Shown in pieces: positions 26,604 to 35,881 of a DNA stretch of 64,000 nucleotides (position 1 is the first letter of the stretch; each line of letters begins with the position of its first letter). The DNA is from Sphingomonadales bacterium UBA2683 (GTDB taxonomy: Bacteria > Pseudomonadota > Alphaproteobacteria > Sphingomonadales > Sphingomonadaceae). Below the pieces are notes generated by a model that was given only the letters and a program-made list of their open reading frames with translations, had not been told where the DNA came from and searched no databases. Location: the NCBI GenBank assembly GCA_002354635.1, contig DELZ01000005.1, positions 235,994 through 299,993 of the forward strand. Direction: 5' to 3'. The translations under genes were made by a program, and so were the position numbers.

Positions 26604-27076
26604 TCTGCGGCCCCGGCCAGCTTCACATCGCCCATCGGCGCGATCAGCACCCGGCGGCTCTGCGCCTCGCTCTGCAGCAGCAGTTCGGCCTGGTCGCTGG
26701 GCAGACCGGTGCTCTCGAAACTGATCATCATCGGCTTCTCACCGGTCTTCGCGGTCACGCCGTTTGACCAGTCGGTCGACACGAACGGCTTGTCCTCGAG
26801 CACCGACCAGCTGCCCTTGCGCCGTTCCATGAAGCTGTAGCCGGACGGCGTCACCTGCACCGCCATCGGCCGCGACTGCAGGATCGCATTATCCCGCAGC
26901 GCTGCGGTGCGCGCTGCAAATCGCTGGGCATCTTCCTCCAGCGTGTTGCTGCCGCCGGGAAAGGAGAAAACGACCACCGACGCCATCAGCCCGATAATCA
27001 GCAGCACGACCATCAGTTCCACCAGAGTGAAGCCCGATGCATTGTCGCTTGCGATTGGCGTTTTCTTTCGGATCAT
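26600..27076 (-). CDS. gspH: Type II secretion minor pseudopilin GspH
   Basis: 158 aa. Prepilin leader SGFTLVELMVVLLIIGLMAS, with the cleavable Gly-Phe and Glu at +5, followed by the GspH-like globular domain (AQRFAARTAALRDNAILQSRP). No clear ribosome site at ATG 27076. Order H then I fits type II secretion operons, but no gspC-G or gspJ-N genes flank it. Confidence 0.8.
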   Translation of the reverse strand: MIRKKTPIASDNASGFTLVELMVVLLIIGLMASVVVFSFPGGSNTLEEDAQRFAARTAALRDNAILQSRPMAVQVTPSGYSFMERRKGSWSVLEDKPFVSTDWSNGVTAKTGEKPMMISFESTGLPSDQAELLLQSEAQSRRVLIAPMGDVKLAGAAE

Positions 27077-27178
27077 TGTGGTTCATTTAGCGAGTTGAGC
27101 GAAGCGAGTCTTGCAGAATCCATGAACCCCTGCAATGACGGTGGCATAAGAAAAAAACGCAGGGCAAGGAACTAATCA

Positions 27179-27976
27179 ATGGCAGACGTCGTTCTCTACG
27201 AGAAAAATGACCGCATCGTTACAATCACGCTGAACAAGCCGGAAACGCGCAATGCGCTGTCCAAGGATCTGTGCGAAGCGCTGGTCAATGCGATCAACAG
27301 GGCCGACGCGGACGTCGGCGTCAGCTGCGTGGTACTCGCCGCCAACGGCAAGAGCTTTTCCTCCGGCGGCAACCTGCACGAGATCAAGGCGATGACCGCC
27401 GAGCAGCATATGACACCGCTGGAAATCGAGAACTGGTACAAGACCGGCATCCAGCGCATCCCGCTGGCCTTCTCGCAAATCTCGGTACCGGTCATCGCTG
27501 CGGTCAATGGCCACGCCATCGGTGCCGGCAACGACCTGACCACCATGTGCGATATCCGCATCGCCGGCGAGGATGCGATTTTCGCGGAAAGCTTCCTGCG
27601 CGTCGGCATTATTCCTGGAGATGGCGGCGCCTGGCTGCTGCCGCGGATCATCGGTCAGGCCCGGGCCAACCAGATGCTGTTCACCGGAGAATTTATCGAC
27701 GCCCAAAAGGCGCTGGACTATGGCCTGGTGTCGGAAGTCGTTGCCAACGACAAGCTGCTCGAACGCGCCTATGCTCTGGCTGAAATGGTCGTCGGCCTGC
27801 CGCCGCTGGCGATCCGCAAGACCAAGGAGCTGGTGCGCACGGCGCAGAGCGTGACGCTCAAGGAAAATCTGGACCAGGCGGCCCTGTTCCAGGGCGTCCT
27901 GCAGCAGCTCGATGATCACAGGGAAGCGATTGACGCGATTCTGGAAAAGCGCAAGCCGGTGTTCAAGGGCGCGTAA
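27179..27976 (+). CDS. Enoyl-CoA hydratase (crotonase) family protein
   Basis: 265 aa. Oxyanion-hole blocks are GKSFSSGGNLHEIKAM and NGHAIGAGNDLTTMCDIRIA; the active-site region is LRVGIIPGDGGAWLLPRIIG. The C-terminus KTKELVRTAQSVTL..ALFQGVL is usual for hydratases and isomerases of CoA esters. AAGGA lies 8 nt before ATG 27179. First gene of a plus-strand group continuing with the alkylsulfatase and dehydrogenase pair 2. Confidence 0.9.
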   Translation: MADVVLYEKNDRIVTITLNKPETRNALSKDLCEALVNAINRADADVGVSCVVLAANGKSFSSGGNLHEIKAMTAEQHMTPLEIENWYKTGIQRIPLAFSQISVPVIAAVNGHAIGAGNDLTTMCDIRIAGEDAIFAESFLRVGIIPGDGGAWLLPRIIGQARANQMLFTGEFIDAQKALDYGLVSEVVANDKLLERAYALAEMVVGLPPLAIRKTKELVRTAQSVTLKENLDQAALFQGVLQQLDDHREAIDAILEKRKPVFKGA

Positions 27977-28007
27977 TCGCCGGCTGGGGTGAATAAGGAG
28001 GGATAGA

Positions 28008-29969
28008 ATGAAGAAGTCCGCACTTTCGATGATCGCTTTGATATTGGCGGCGCCGGTCCAGGCTGCTCCTCCCGAAGGCGTCGCCACCGAAGCCACCAGA
28101 GCCGCCAATGCCCGGGTAGCGGCAGCGCTGCCGATCGCCGACCAGACCGATTTCGAAAACGCCAGGCGCGGCTTTCTCGCCATAATCCCCGGCGACAAAA
28201 TCCTCAACGAGGACGGCTCGGTTGCCTGGGATTCGCACCAGTTCGACTTTATCGACGGCGCGGCCCCGGATACGGTCAACCCCTCGCTCTGGCGGCAGGC
28301 AAAACTGAACAGCATTCACGGCCTGTTCGAGGTTGTCCCCGGCATCTATCAGATCCGCGGCTATGATCTGGCGCAGATGACCTTGATCGCCGGCAAGACC
28401 GGCTGGATCATCGTCGATCCGCTGACTACCCCTGCCCCGGCAAAAGCCGGACTGGCGCTGGCCAACAAGACGCTGGGTGACCGGCCCGTTGTTGCGGTGA
28501 TCTTCACCCACAGCCATGGCGACCATTTCGGCGGCGTCGCCGGTGTCGCTTCGCCCGAGGATATCTCGTCGGGCAAGATACAGGTGATCGCACCGCACGG
28601 CTTTCTTGCCGAGTCCATTGGCGAAAGCGTGATTGCCGGCACCGCGATGAACCGGCGGGTCCAGTTTCAGTTTGGTACCGCCTTGCCGGTCGGCACAACC
28701 GGCCATGTCGGCGGCGGTCTCGGCCAGAAACTGTCGAGCGGCGACGTTTCGCTGGTGCCGCCGACCAGATCGATCAGCAAGAATGGCGAGACTCTGACGG
28801 TCGACGGCATCGCCTTCGATTTCATGGACGCAGGCGAAACCGAAGCACCGGCCGAACTGGTTTTCTACCTGCCCCAGTACAAGGCGCTGCACACCGCCGA
28901 AGTCGCGACCCGCACCTTCCACAATGTGCTGACGCCGCGCGGCGCACTGGTGCGCGATACGCTGAAATGGAGCAAGGTGATCGACGCCATGCTGGCCAAT
29001 TACGGGGATAAATCCGACCTGATGCTGGCCTCGCACCACTGGCCGACCTGGGGCAGCGACAAGGTCCAGGCCGCGCTGAAAAACCAGCGCGGCATCTATC
29101 GCTATGTCCATGACCAGACGATGCGGCAGGCCAATCAGGGCGCGACCATGCACGAGATAGCGGAACATATCGGTGAGCCGGATTTCGCCAAGACCGACTT
29201 TGGCGTGCGCGACTATTACGGCACGCTCAACCACAACAGCAAGGCGGTCTACCAGCGCTATTTCGGCTGGTGGGATGCGGTCCCCGCCCATTATCACCAA
29301 CTGCCGCCGGTCCAGGCCGCAAAAAAATATGTCGAGGCGATGGGCGGCACCGACAAGGCGCTGGCGGTTGGTGAAAAGGCTTTTGCTGCGGGCGACTATC
29401 GCTGGGCAGCCACGGTCTTCAACCATCTGGTATTTGCGGATCCAGCCAACCAGACGGCAAAAACATGGCTGGCTTCCACCTACGAACAGCTCGGCTTCCA
29501 GGCCGAAGCCGGAACCTGGCGCAATATCTATCTGGTTGGTGCCAGGGAATTGCGCGAAGGCAATAATGTCAAGGATTCGATCAGCACCGCCAGCGCCAAG
29601 GTGCTCAATGGCATTCCGGCGGTGGACCTGTTCGACGCCCTGGCGACCCGATTCAACCCCGCAAAAATGAAGGGTGAAGGCGGTATCATCCGCTTCTGGT
29701 TCCCCGACCGCAAGGAAGCGGTGAGCATCGATCTCGGCAAGAGCGTGATGTTCCCGCGCCGAGAGGATTACGCGATTACCGGCGCCGGTTCGGATACGCA
29801 GATCACCATCAGCCGGTCGGCCTTTACCCAGCTGCTGATGCGGGAAACCAGTCCTATGCAGCTGATCCGGGACAAGCAGATGATCATCAGCGGCAATGAT
29901 GCCCTAATGGCCATCATGTTTATGGCGCTCGACGAGGTAAACCCGCAATTCGATATTGTCACGCCATGA
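28008..29969 (+). CDS. Alkyl/aryl sulfatase (SdsA1-type, metallo-beta-lactamase fold), exported
   Basis: 653 aa. Signal peptide in residues 1-20 (KKSALSMIALILAAPVQA). The metallo-beta-lactamase domain has THSHGDHFGG as zinc site and further ligands in HTAEVATRTFHN and LASHHWPTWG. An alkylsulfatase dimerisation domain follows (about residues 400-520), then a C-terminal SCP2-like domain. Known relatives hydrolyse primary or secondary alkyl sulfates in the periplasm, releasing an alcohol. Within this cluster it could free a sulfated alcohol or sterol for oxidation; this is an inference. It is 31 bp after the crotonase. Confidence 0.9.
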   Translation: MKKSALSMIALILAAPVQAAPPEGVATEATRAANARVAAALPIADQTDFENARRGFLAIIPGDKILNEDGSVAWDSHQFDFIDGAAPDTVNPSLWRQAKLNSIHGLFEVVPGIYQIRGYDLAQMTLIAGKTGWIIVDPLTTPAPAKAGLALANKTLGDRPVVAVIFTHSHGDHFGGVAGVASPEDISSGKIQVIAPHGFLAESIGESVIAGTAMNRRVQFQFGTALPVGTTGHVGGGLGQKLSSGDVSLVPPTRSISKNGETLTVDGIAFDFMDAGETEAPAELVFYLPQYKALHTAEVATRTFHNVLTPRGALVRDTLKWSKVIDAMLANYGDKSDLMLASHHWPTWGSDKVQAALKNQRGIYRYVHDQTMRQANQGATMHEIAEHIGEPDFAKTDFGVRDYYGTLNHNSKAVYQRYFGWWDAVPAHYHQLPPVQAAKKYVEAMGGTDKALAVGEKAFAAGDYRWAATVFNHLVFADPANQTAKTWLASTYEQLGFQAEAGTWRNIYLVGARELREGNNVKDSISTASAKVLNGIPAVDLFDALATRFNPAKMKGEGGIIRFWFPDRKEAVSIDLGKSVMFPRREDYAITGAGSDTQITISRSAFTQLLMRETSPMQLIRDKQMIISGNDALMAIMFMALDEVNPQFDIVTP

Positions 29970-29989
29970 CCGCGGTACAATGCCAAAAT

Positions 29990-30053
29990 CCGTTCGTCTT
30001 GAGCCTGTCGAAGGACGCTTGCCACGGTGCGTCGACAAGCTCAGCACGAACGG
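29990..30053. repeat. Palindromic intergenic repeat (GAGCCTGTCGAAGG family)
   Basis: CCGTTCGTCTTGAGC..TGTCGA pairs with TCGACAAGCTCAGCACGAACGG. It lies between the sulfatase and dehydrogenase pair 2. Relatives are at 37634, 38879 and 45228. Confidence 0.8.
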
Positions 30054-30076
30054 GACTGATTTGATAAGGATCGCCC

Positions 30077-31231
30077 ATGCAGAGATTTAACTTTCCGGTC
30101 GTCCAGCCCAGGCCCGAGCTCGAAGAGCTGCGCGGCGAACTGCAGGCGTTTCTCAAGGAAGAGCGCGAAGCAGGCAATTTCCAGCCGGAACCGGAATGCT
30201 GGATGGCTTCTGCCGACCCCGAATTTTCGCAGAAAATGGGCAAGCGCGGCTGGATCGGGCTAACCTGGCCCAGCCAATATGGCGGCCACGACAAGTCGGC
30301 GCTCGAACGCTATATTGTCACCGAGGAAACTTTGCGGGCGGGCGCGCCCGTTGGTGCCCACTGGATTGCCGATCGCCAGCACGCACCGATGCTGCTCGCC
30401 CATGGCACCGAGGAACAGAAGCTCGATATCCTGCCACGCATCGCCGCCGGTGAATGCTATTTCGCCATCGGCCTCAGCGAACCCGGTGCCGGTTCCGATC
30501 TCGCCAATGTCAAAACCAAGGCCGAGAAGGTCAGCGACGGCTGGAAGATCAACGGCCAGAAAATCTGGTCATCCGGCGCCCATATCTCGCATTATATGGT
30601 GGCCCTGCTGCGCACCTCGCCCGCCGATGGCCGCAACCGCCATGTCGGCCTGTCGCAGCTCCTGATCGATCTCAGCCTGCCCGGTGTCACCATCAAGCCG
30701 ATCATCGACCTGTCCGGCGACGCCCATTTCAACGAAGTCTATTTCGAGGATGTCATCGTCCCCGACGACTGCCTGCTCGGCGAGGAAGGTGGCGGCTGGG
30801 CACAGGTCACCGGCGAACTGGCAATGGAACGGTCCGGCCCGGAACGCTTCCTGTCCAGCTATATCACGCTGGAAACCGCGCTGGGACAGCTCAGCGGAAG
30901 AATGGGCTCCGATTCGCAGGCGCGACTGGGCAAGCTGATCGCCAATCTGCGCACCCTGCGCGGCATGTCCTGGGCAATCGCCAATCTGCTCGACCAGGGC
31001 GTCTCGCCCGAAACCGAGGCAGCCTTGGTCAAGGATCTCGGCAACCGGCTGGAAAACGACCTGACCCAGCAGGTGCGCGCGATGCTCGACGACCTGCCGC
31101 CCGCAGACTGGAGTCCCGAGATGCGCCGGATCATGAATATCGGTGTGCTGCGCTCTCCGCCCAATACGCTACGCGGCGGGACAACCGAAGTCATGCGCGG
31201 CATAATCGCGCGCCAACTGGGGTTACGCTGA
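30077..31231 (+). CDS. Acyl-CoA dehydrogenase, pair 2 large partner
   Basis: 384 aa. Blocks YFAIGLSEPGAGSDLANVKTKA, QKIWSSGAHISHYM and the C-terminal TLRGGTTEVMRGIIARQLGLR show the FAD-binding partner type. GGATCGCCC precedes ATG 30077. It overlaps the next gene by 1 nt (TGATG), so both subunits are translated together. Expected to oxidise a bulky CoA ester with its partner. Confidence 0.9.
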   Translation: MQRFNFPVVQPRPELEELRGELQAFLKEEREAGNFQPEPECWMASADPEFSQKMGKRGWIGLTWPSQYGGHDKSALERYIVTEETLRAGAPVGAHWIADRQHAPMLLAHGTEEQKLDILPRIAAGECYFAIGLSEPGAGSDLANVKTKAEKVSDGWKINGQKIWSSGAHISHYMVALLRTSPADGRNRHVGLSQLLIDLSLPGVTIKPIIDLSGDAHFNEVYFEDVIVPDDCLLGEEGGGWAQVTGELAMERSGPERFLSSYITLETALGQLSGRMGSDSQARLGKLIANLRTLRGMSWAIANLLDQGVSPETEAALVKDLGNRLENDLTQQVRAMLDDLPPADWSPEMRRIMNIGVLRSPPNTLRGGTTEVMRGIIARQLGLR

Positions 31232-32259
31232 TGATCAACACCGAAGGCATGGTCGCCGAAACGGCCACGAAAATCTACACCGACCTGTGCAGCCGCGAAG
31301 TGCCCCACCAGGCCGAGGCCGGGCAATATCCGCAAGGCCTGTGGAATGCGCTCGCCGAAAACGGCCTGCCGCTGGCCTGGGTCAGCGAAGACAATGGCGG
31401 TTTTGGCGCCGATTATGACGAGGTATTCGGCGCGATCTGGGCTTCTGCGCAGGCCGCGTCGCCGGTACCCTTTGCCGAAACGCTGATCGCCAACTGGATG
31501 CTCGACCGGGCGGGACTGGCACCGGCCGACGGCAGTGCCAGCTTCGCGCTCAGCGGCTCAACGCCGAGCGCCGACATTCCCTTCGGCATGCACGCAGACA
31601 AGATCGTGCTGTTTGACGCGGCGCACCATGAAATTGCCCTGTTCGACAATCGCGTCGCGGTCCGGTCTCCCGAAGAGGCCCTGTCCCCCGATGGCATGAC
31701 CCAGTTTGTCTTTTCCGGCCATCTGGCGGAACAGTCAGGCAAAACCGACCTGTCGCGACGTGCATTTGAGGCGATGATCCTCACCGTCCGCGCCGTACAG
31801 ATGGCCGCCGCCATGGAAACCGCCCTGAACCTGTCGATCGACTATGTCTCGCAGCGCGAACAATTCGGCCGGCCGCTGTCGAAATTCCAGGCGATCCAGC
31901 ACCAGCTGGCGCTGGCCGCTTCGGAATGCGCCGCCGCCACCATGGCCGCGACGCAGGCCGCCAGCGCCGTCGCCCGCCACGCCGATGATCCGGCGCGGGC
32001 CTGGCACGAGGCAGTGATCGCCAAGGTTCAGATCGGCCACAGCGTCGAGGCGGTCACTGTGCCCTTCCAACAGGTCCACGGCGCGATGGGCTATACCCAG
32101 GAATATGACCTGCACCATTATACCCGGCGACTCTGGGCCTGGCGCGATGCGCTCGGCAACGAACATCACTGGTCGAAACAACTGGGGACAGAGCTTGCCG
32201 CTACGTCCCCGGACCAAATCTGGAAAGGCGTGACAACCGGCAATTGGGTTGCTAGTTAA
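31231..32259 (+). CDS. Acyl-CoA dehydrogenase, pair 2 small partner
   Basis: 342 aa, short for an acyl-CoA dehydrogenase. Middle domain is reduced; REQFGRPLSKFQAIQHQLA and VHGAMGYTQEYDLHHYTRRLW are conserved. Start ATG 31231 overlaps the upstream stop; a much longer open frame from 30454 runs through the other gene and is a shadow. Operator-like site D overlaps its stop codon. Confidence 0.88.
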   Translation: MINTEGMVAETATKIYTDLCSREVPHQAEAGQYPQGLWNALAENGLPLAWVSEDNGGFGADYDEVFGAIWASAQAASPVPFAETLIANWMLDRAGLAPADGSASFALSGSTPSADIPFGMHADKIVLFDAAHHEIALFDNRVAVRSPEEALSPDGMTQFVFSGHLAEQSGKTDLSRRAFEAMILTVRAVQMAAAMETALNLSIDYVSQREQFGRPLSKFQAIQHQLALAASECAAATMAATQAASAVARHADDPARAWHEAVIAKVQIGHSVEAVTVPFQQVHGAMGYTQEYDLHHYTRRLWAWRDALGNEHHWSKQLGTELAATSPDQIWKGVTTGNWVAS

Positions 32260-32272
32260 TCGCGCGATTAAA
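32255..32272. promoter_or_regulatory. Operator-like site D
   Basis: GTTAATCGCGCGATTAAA, a palindrome matching at 16 of 18 positions. It includes the stop codon (TAA at 32257) of the upstream dehydrogenase and lies 59 bp before the nitronate-monooxygenase-like gene. Confidence 0.65.
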
Positions 32273-32330
32273 TGATTCCCGGATGGAGCAAACATGCTTC
32301 CAATCCTTCCAATGACAGGAGCATATCCCA

Positions 32331-33311
32331 ATGAAAACACGCATCACCGAGCTTTTCGGCATCGAGCATCCGATCATCCAGGGCGGCATGCATTATGTGG
32401 GATTTGCCGAACTTGCCGCCGCCGTATCCAACGCTGGCGGGCTTGGTATCATTACCGCATTGACCCAGCCTTCGGCGGCAGCGCTGGCCGACGAGATCGC
32501 CAAGTGCCGGGACATGACCGACAAGCCGTTCGGCGTGAACCTGACCTTTCTGCCGGTGGTCAATTCGCCGGATTATGAAGGCATGGTCAAGGCGATTATC
32601 GATGGCGGCGTCAAGGCGGTCGAAACCGCCGGCAACAACCCCGTCCAGGTGCTGCCCGCGCTGCATGATGCCGGCATCAAGGTGATCCACAAATGCACCG
32701 CCGTCCGCCACGCGCTGAAGGCCCAGAGCATCGGCTGCGACGCAGTATCGGTCGACGGCTTCGAATGCGGCGGTCATCCGGGTGAAGACGATATTCCGAA
32801 CATGATCCTGCTGCCCCGCGCGGCCGACGAACTGAATATTCCGTTCGTCTCCTCCGGCGGCCAGGCCGACGGTCGCAGCCTGGTGGCCTCGCTGGCCATG
32901 GGCGCAGAAGGCATGAACATGGGCACCCGCTTCATCGCGACCAAGGAAGCGCCTGTACACCAGAATGTGAAAGACGCGATTGTCGCCGCCAGCGAACTGG
33001 ACACCCGCCTCGTAATGCGGCCCCTGCGCAACACCGAACGGGTGCTGACCAATTCGGCGGTCGAGCGGCTGCTCGAAATCGAAAAGGAAAAAGGCGCCGA
33101 CCTGCAATTTTCCGATGTCATCGAACAGGTCGCGGGGGTCTATCCCAAGATCATGCTGGAAGGCACGATGGATGCCGGTGCATGGAGCTGCGGGATGGTC
33201 GCCGGCCTGATCAATGATATCCCGACCTGCAAGGAACTGATCGACCGGATCATGGCCGAAGCGGACGAGATCATCAACCAGCGCTTGAAAGGCTTTATGG
33301 CCGCCGCCTGA
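32331..33311 (+). CDS. Nitronate monooxygenase-like FMN protein
   Basis: 326 aa TIM-barrel flavoprotein. Conserved blocks are HPIIQGGMHYVGFAELAAAVSNAGGLGIIT, FECGGHPGED and the phosphate loop SSGGQADGRSLVASLAMGAEGMNMGTRF. The family includes true nitronate monooxygenases and CoA-ester reductases such as IpdC of steroid ring degradation. Given the context of CoA-ester enzymes, a reductase role fits better than nitronate oxidation, but this is an inference. GGAG lies 9 nt before the ATG; the SDR follows after 2 bp. Confidence 0.83.
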   Translation: MKTRITELFGIEHPIIQGGMHYVGFAELAAAVSNAGGLGIITALTQPSAAALADEIAKCRDMTDKPFGVNLTFLPVVNSPDYEGMVKAIIDGGVKAVETAGNNPVQVLPALHDAGIKVIHKCTAVRHALKAQSIGCDAVSVDGFECGGHPGEDDIPNMILLPRAADELNIPFVSSGGQADGRSLVASLAMGAEGMNMGTRFIATKEAPVHQNVKDAIVAASELDTRLVMRPLRNTERVLTNSAVERLLEIEKEKGADLQFSDVIEQVAGVYPKIMLEGTMDAGAWSCGMVAGLINDIPTCKELIDRIMAEADEIINQRLKGFMAAA

Positions 33312-33313
33312 TC

Positions 33314-34099
33314 ATGGAAGCCTACCAACCGCTGAGCCGCTCTATCGCTGGCAAGAAAGCCATTGTGACCGGTGCTGCCAGCGGCATGGGCCGGGCCACC
33401 GCACATCTGTTCGCCTCCGAAGGCGCGCAGGTGGCGGTCACAGACCTTGATCAGGAAAAATGCGATGCCGTGGTGCAGGAAATTGCCGCCGCAGGCTATG
33501 CAGGCTCGGCGAAAGGCTGGGCGCTGGATGTCAGCAATCCCGACATCATCAAGGCGGTGGTAGCCGATATAGCGCAAAGTTTTGGCGGCATCGACATATT
33601 GGTCAACAATGCCGGCTTTGCGATTCCGGCAGATATCGCGGAGGAAAGCTATGAAGCGAGCTGGGTGCCGACGCTCGAGGTGATGCTGTCGGCCCATCAG
33701 CGGATGATCCGCGCGGCCCTGCCCCATCTGCGCAAGGCCGAGCATCCTCGGATTGTCAATATCGCATCTACCGAGGGATTGGGCGCTTCACCCGGAAACA
33801 GTCCCTATGTCGCCGCAAAACATGGTGTGATCGGCCTGACCCGCGGCCTGGCCGTCGATCTTGGCCGCGAGGGCATCACCGTCAACTGCATCTGCCCCGG
33901 ACCGATCCGCACCGGCATCACCGACGGCATCCCGGAAGAACACAAGACCATTTATGCAAAACGACGGGTGCCGCTGCGGCGCTACGCCATTCCTGAAGAG
34001 GTCGCCCATATGACCCTGTCCTGCGTCCTGCCGGCAGCGGCTTTCCTGACCGGCGCAGTGATCCCGGTCGACGGCGGCCTGACCATCAAGAACGCCTGA
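33314..34099 (+). CDS. SDR-family oxidoreductase
   Basis: 261 aa. Cofactor motif TGAASGMGRATAHLF, Asp after strand 2 (VAVTDLDQEK), NNAG, catalytic Ser in NIASTEG and YVAAK. It is probably an NAD-dependent alcohol or 3-hydroxyacyl-CoA dehydrogenase. Directly behind the flavoprotein (2 bp), so cotranscribed under site D. The substrate is not deducible. Confidence 0.87.
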   Translation: MEAYQPLSRSIAGKKAIVTGAASGMGRATAHLFASEGAQVAVTDLDQEKCDAVVQEIAAAGYAGSAKGWALDVSNPDIIKAVVADIAQSFGGIDILVNNAGFAIPADIAEESYEASWVPTLEVMLSAHQRMIRAALPHLRKAEHPRIVNIASTEGLGASPGNSPYVAAKHGVIGLTRGLAVDLGREGITVNCICPGPIRTGITDGIPEEHKTIYAKRRVPLRRYAIPEEVAHMTLSCVLPAAAFLTGAVIPVDGGLTIKNA

Positions 34100-34155
34100 A
34101 AGGCTTTCAGGCAGGCTAAAATGTCATCACTTGATGCTTGTTGACTATTGGTAGA

Positions 34156-34173
34156 TTTAACTTACCTCTTAAT
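34156..34173. promoter_or_regulatory. Operator-like site E (weaker)
   Basis: TTTAACTTACCTCTTAAT matches site B at 14 of 18 positions. A second overlapping palindrome, TTAATCATCAATTAA (34169-34183), follows. It is 29 bp before the PspA-like gene. Confidence 0.4.
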
Positions 34174-34201
34174 CATCAATTAAATCCAGGATATTCAGGA
34201 C

Positions 34202-34873
34202 ATGGCAGAACCATTTTACATGCGCGCGAAGCGCGTCGTTTCGGCGGGCATTGAGTCGGCCCTCGATCATGCGGAACGGGCCAGCGGCACCAGTCTGATG
34301 CGGGAAGCCATTCGCGAAGTTGACCGCGCGATGGACAAGGTTCGTCGCGAACATGAGGAGGCAGTTGATCGCCAGAGTCAGGCTGTCGGCCAGCAGAAAC
34401 TGTCGGCAAAACGCGCCGAAGAATGGGACGGAAAAGTCCGTTTCACTCTGGAGAAGGGCCGCGAGGATCTGGCGGAAGCTGCGCTCATGCAACAGATGGA
34501 TTTTGAGGCGAAGGTCAAGCATTTCAAGAATGTGGAAGCCTCTGCCAAGACAGATGCAAGCCGCCTGGCCAATTTGCTGGAAGATCTCGCTGCCCGCAAA
34601 ATGGTCATGGAAACCGAGCTGGCAGAATTTGAAAGGATGATGAGCGAGAACAAGGCCGCCAGCGAGGACAATGCCGATGTGGACCGGAAAGTCGACCAGA
34701 AGATCGAACGCGCCGAAGCGACCTTTGATCGGACCATGGAAATAGCCGGCGGCGTCACTGGCACATCGAAACATGCAGCCGATATCGGAAAGTTGCAGCG
34801 CAATACCGAAGTCGAGGAGCGGCTGGCAGCCCTGAAAAAATCAATGAAGTCCAAGGGCAGCAAAGCCAAATAG
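34202..34873 (+). CDS. PspA/IM30-family coiled-coil protein
   Basis: 223 aa, almost entirely alpha-helical and charged. The pattern MREAIREVDRAMDKVRREHEEAV, then KGREDLAEAALMQQMDFEAKVKHF matches PspA/IM30 proteins, including the GREDLA block. PspA proteins polymerise on the inner membrane and protect it under stress. No other psp genes are nearby. Site E in front suggests it belongs to the catabolic regulon, perhaps coping with membrane-active substrates; that link is an inference. Confidence 0.75.
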   Translation: MAEPFYMRAKRVVSAGIESALDHAERASGTSLMREAIREVDRAMDKVRREHEEAVDRQSQAVGQQKLSAKRAEEWDGKVRFTLEKGREDLAEAALMQQMDFEAKVKHFKNVEASAKTDASRLANLLEDLAARKMVMETELAEFERMMSENKAASEDNADVDRKVDQKIERAEATFDRTMEIAGGVTGTSKHAADIGKLQRNTEVEERLAALKKSMKSKGSKAK

Positions 34874-34927
34874 GCCGGCTTCCTGTTATGGAATGGGCGA
34901 CCTGCATCCGCTCCGCTGGCCGGAACT

Positions 34928-35881
34928 TCAGTCTTTGGCCGGTCGCGGCGTTCCGGTATTCGTGCGCAGGTCGAACACATCCGGCCGCGCATAATGGCCA
35001 GCTACATCGAGATCGAACTTGCCGCGCATCCGGTCGTTTAAATCGACTTCGGCCGTCAGCAGCGTTTCCTCGCCGTAGACCGGTCCTGCCAGCAATTCGC
35101 CCATCGGTGAAATGATGCTCGAACCGCCATTGATCAATACGGTGTCCGGATCATTGCCTTCCCGCGCGTCGAACAGATCGGCTCCCAGGTGGATCGTACC
35201 GCGCTCCAGATATTGGCAGGCGTTGAGCAGGAAGCTGCGCGATTCCCACGCAAAGACACGCATGGCCGCCGCCCAGATTTCACGGTCATCGACGGTGGAG
35301 ACACAATAGAAATCCGGGTTGGCGCGGTAATAGTGGCTCCGCAACAGCGGCATGTAATTTTCCCAGCAAATCGCGCTGACCAGCCGTCCTGCATCGCTGT
35401 CCATGATCGGCAGGTCATTGCCGTCGCCCCGCCCCCAGATCAGGCGCTCCGCAGCGGTCGGCACCAGTTTCCGATGTACTCCGAGAAGCGAGCCGTCGCG
35501 CTCAAACCCGAAGGTCGAACAATGCAAGGTGCCACCCCGCTTTTCAATGGCGCCGACAATGCACGTCAGATCATTTGCCGCCACCGCTTCGGACAAGGCA
35601 GCAAATCGCGTGCTTTCGAGCTCCACCGCATTGTCGGCGTAGCGGCGGAAGAGATCCCGCCCTGCATCCGTGCGCGAACCGACCCTCGTTCCAAAATCCA
35701 CGCCCTTGGGATAGCCGCCGATATAGGCTTCCGGGAACACTACCAGTTCTGCTCCGGCCGCCTTGGCCCGCGCCAGCCAATCGCCGAAGGCCTTGATCGT
35801 CGCTGGCGTATCGAACGGGTCCGAACCGGTCTGGACCACCGCCACTTTCTTGGCTTGCGGCTGGCTCACTCGCTGGCCCAC
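34928..35881 (-). CDS. Nitrilase-family carbon-nitrogen hydrolase
   Basis: 317 aa. The Glu-Lys-Cys catalytic triad is visible in VVFPEAYIGGYPKG, HRKLVPTAAERLIWG and AICWENYMPLLR. The CWEN and HRKLxPT-ERxxWG patterns are those of true nitrilases (nitrile to carboxylate plus ammonia). Its start overlaps the end of the alpha/beta hydrolase gene by 16 nt. Last gene of a five-gene minus-strand group headed by dehydrogenase pair 3. The natural substrate is unknown. Confidence 0.88.
   Translation of the reverse strand: MGQRVSQPQAKKVAVVQTGSDPFDTPATIKAFGDWLARAKAAGAELVVFPEAYIGGYPKGVDFGTRVGSRTDAGRDLFRRYADNAVELESTRFAALSEAVAANDLTCIVGAIEKRGGTLHCSTFGFERDGSLLGVHRKLVPTAAERLIWGRGDGNDLPIMDSDAGRLVSAICWENYMPLLRSHYYRANPDFYCVSTVDDREIWAAAMRVFAWESRSFLLNACQYLERGTIHLGADLFDAREGNDPDTVLINGGSSIISPMGELLAGPVYGEETLLTAEVDLNDRMRGKFDLDVAGHYARPDVFDLRTNTGTPRPAKD

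Noticed and set aside
30454..31230. 601-aa reading frame upstream of and including the pair-2 small dehydrogenase
   Set aside because: Its first part is an out-of-frame shadow of the pair-2 large dehydrogenase, full of Arg/Pro low-complexity sequence.
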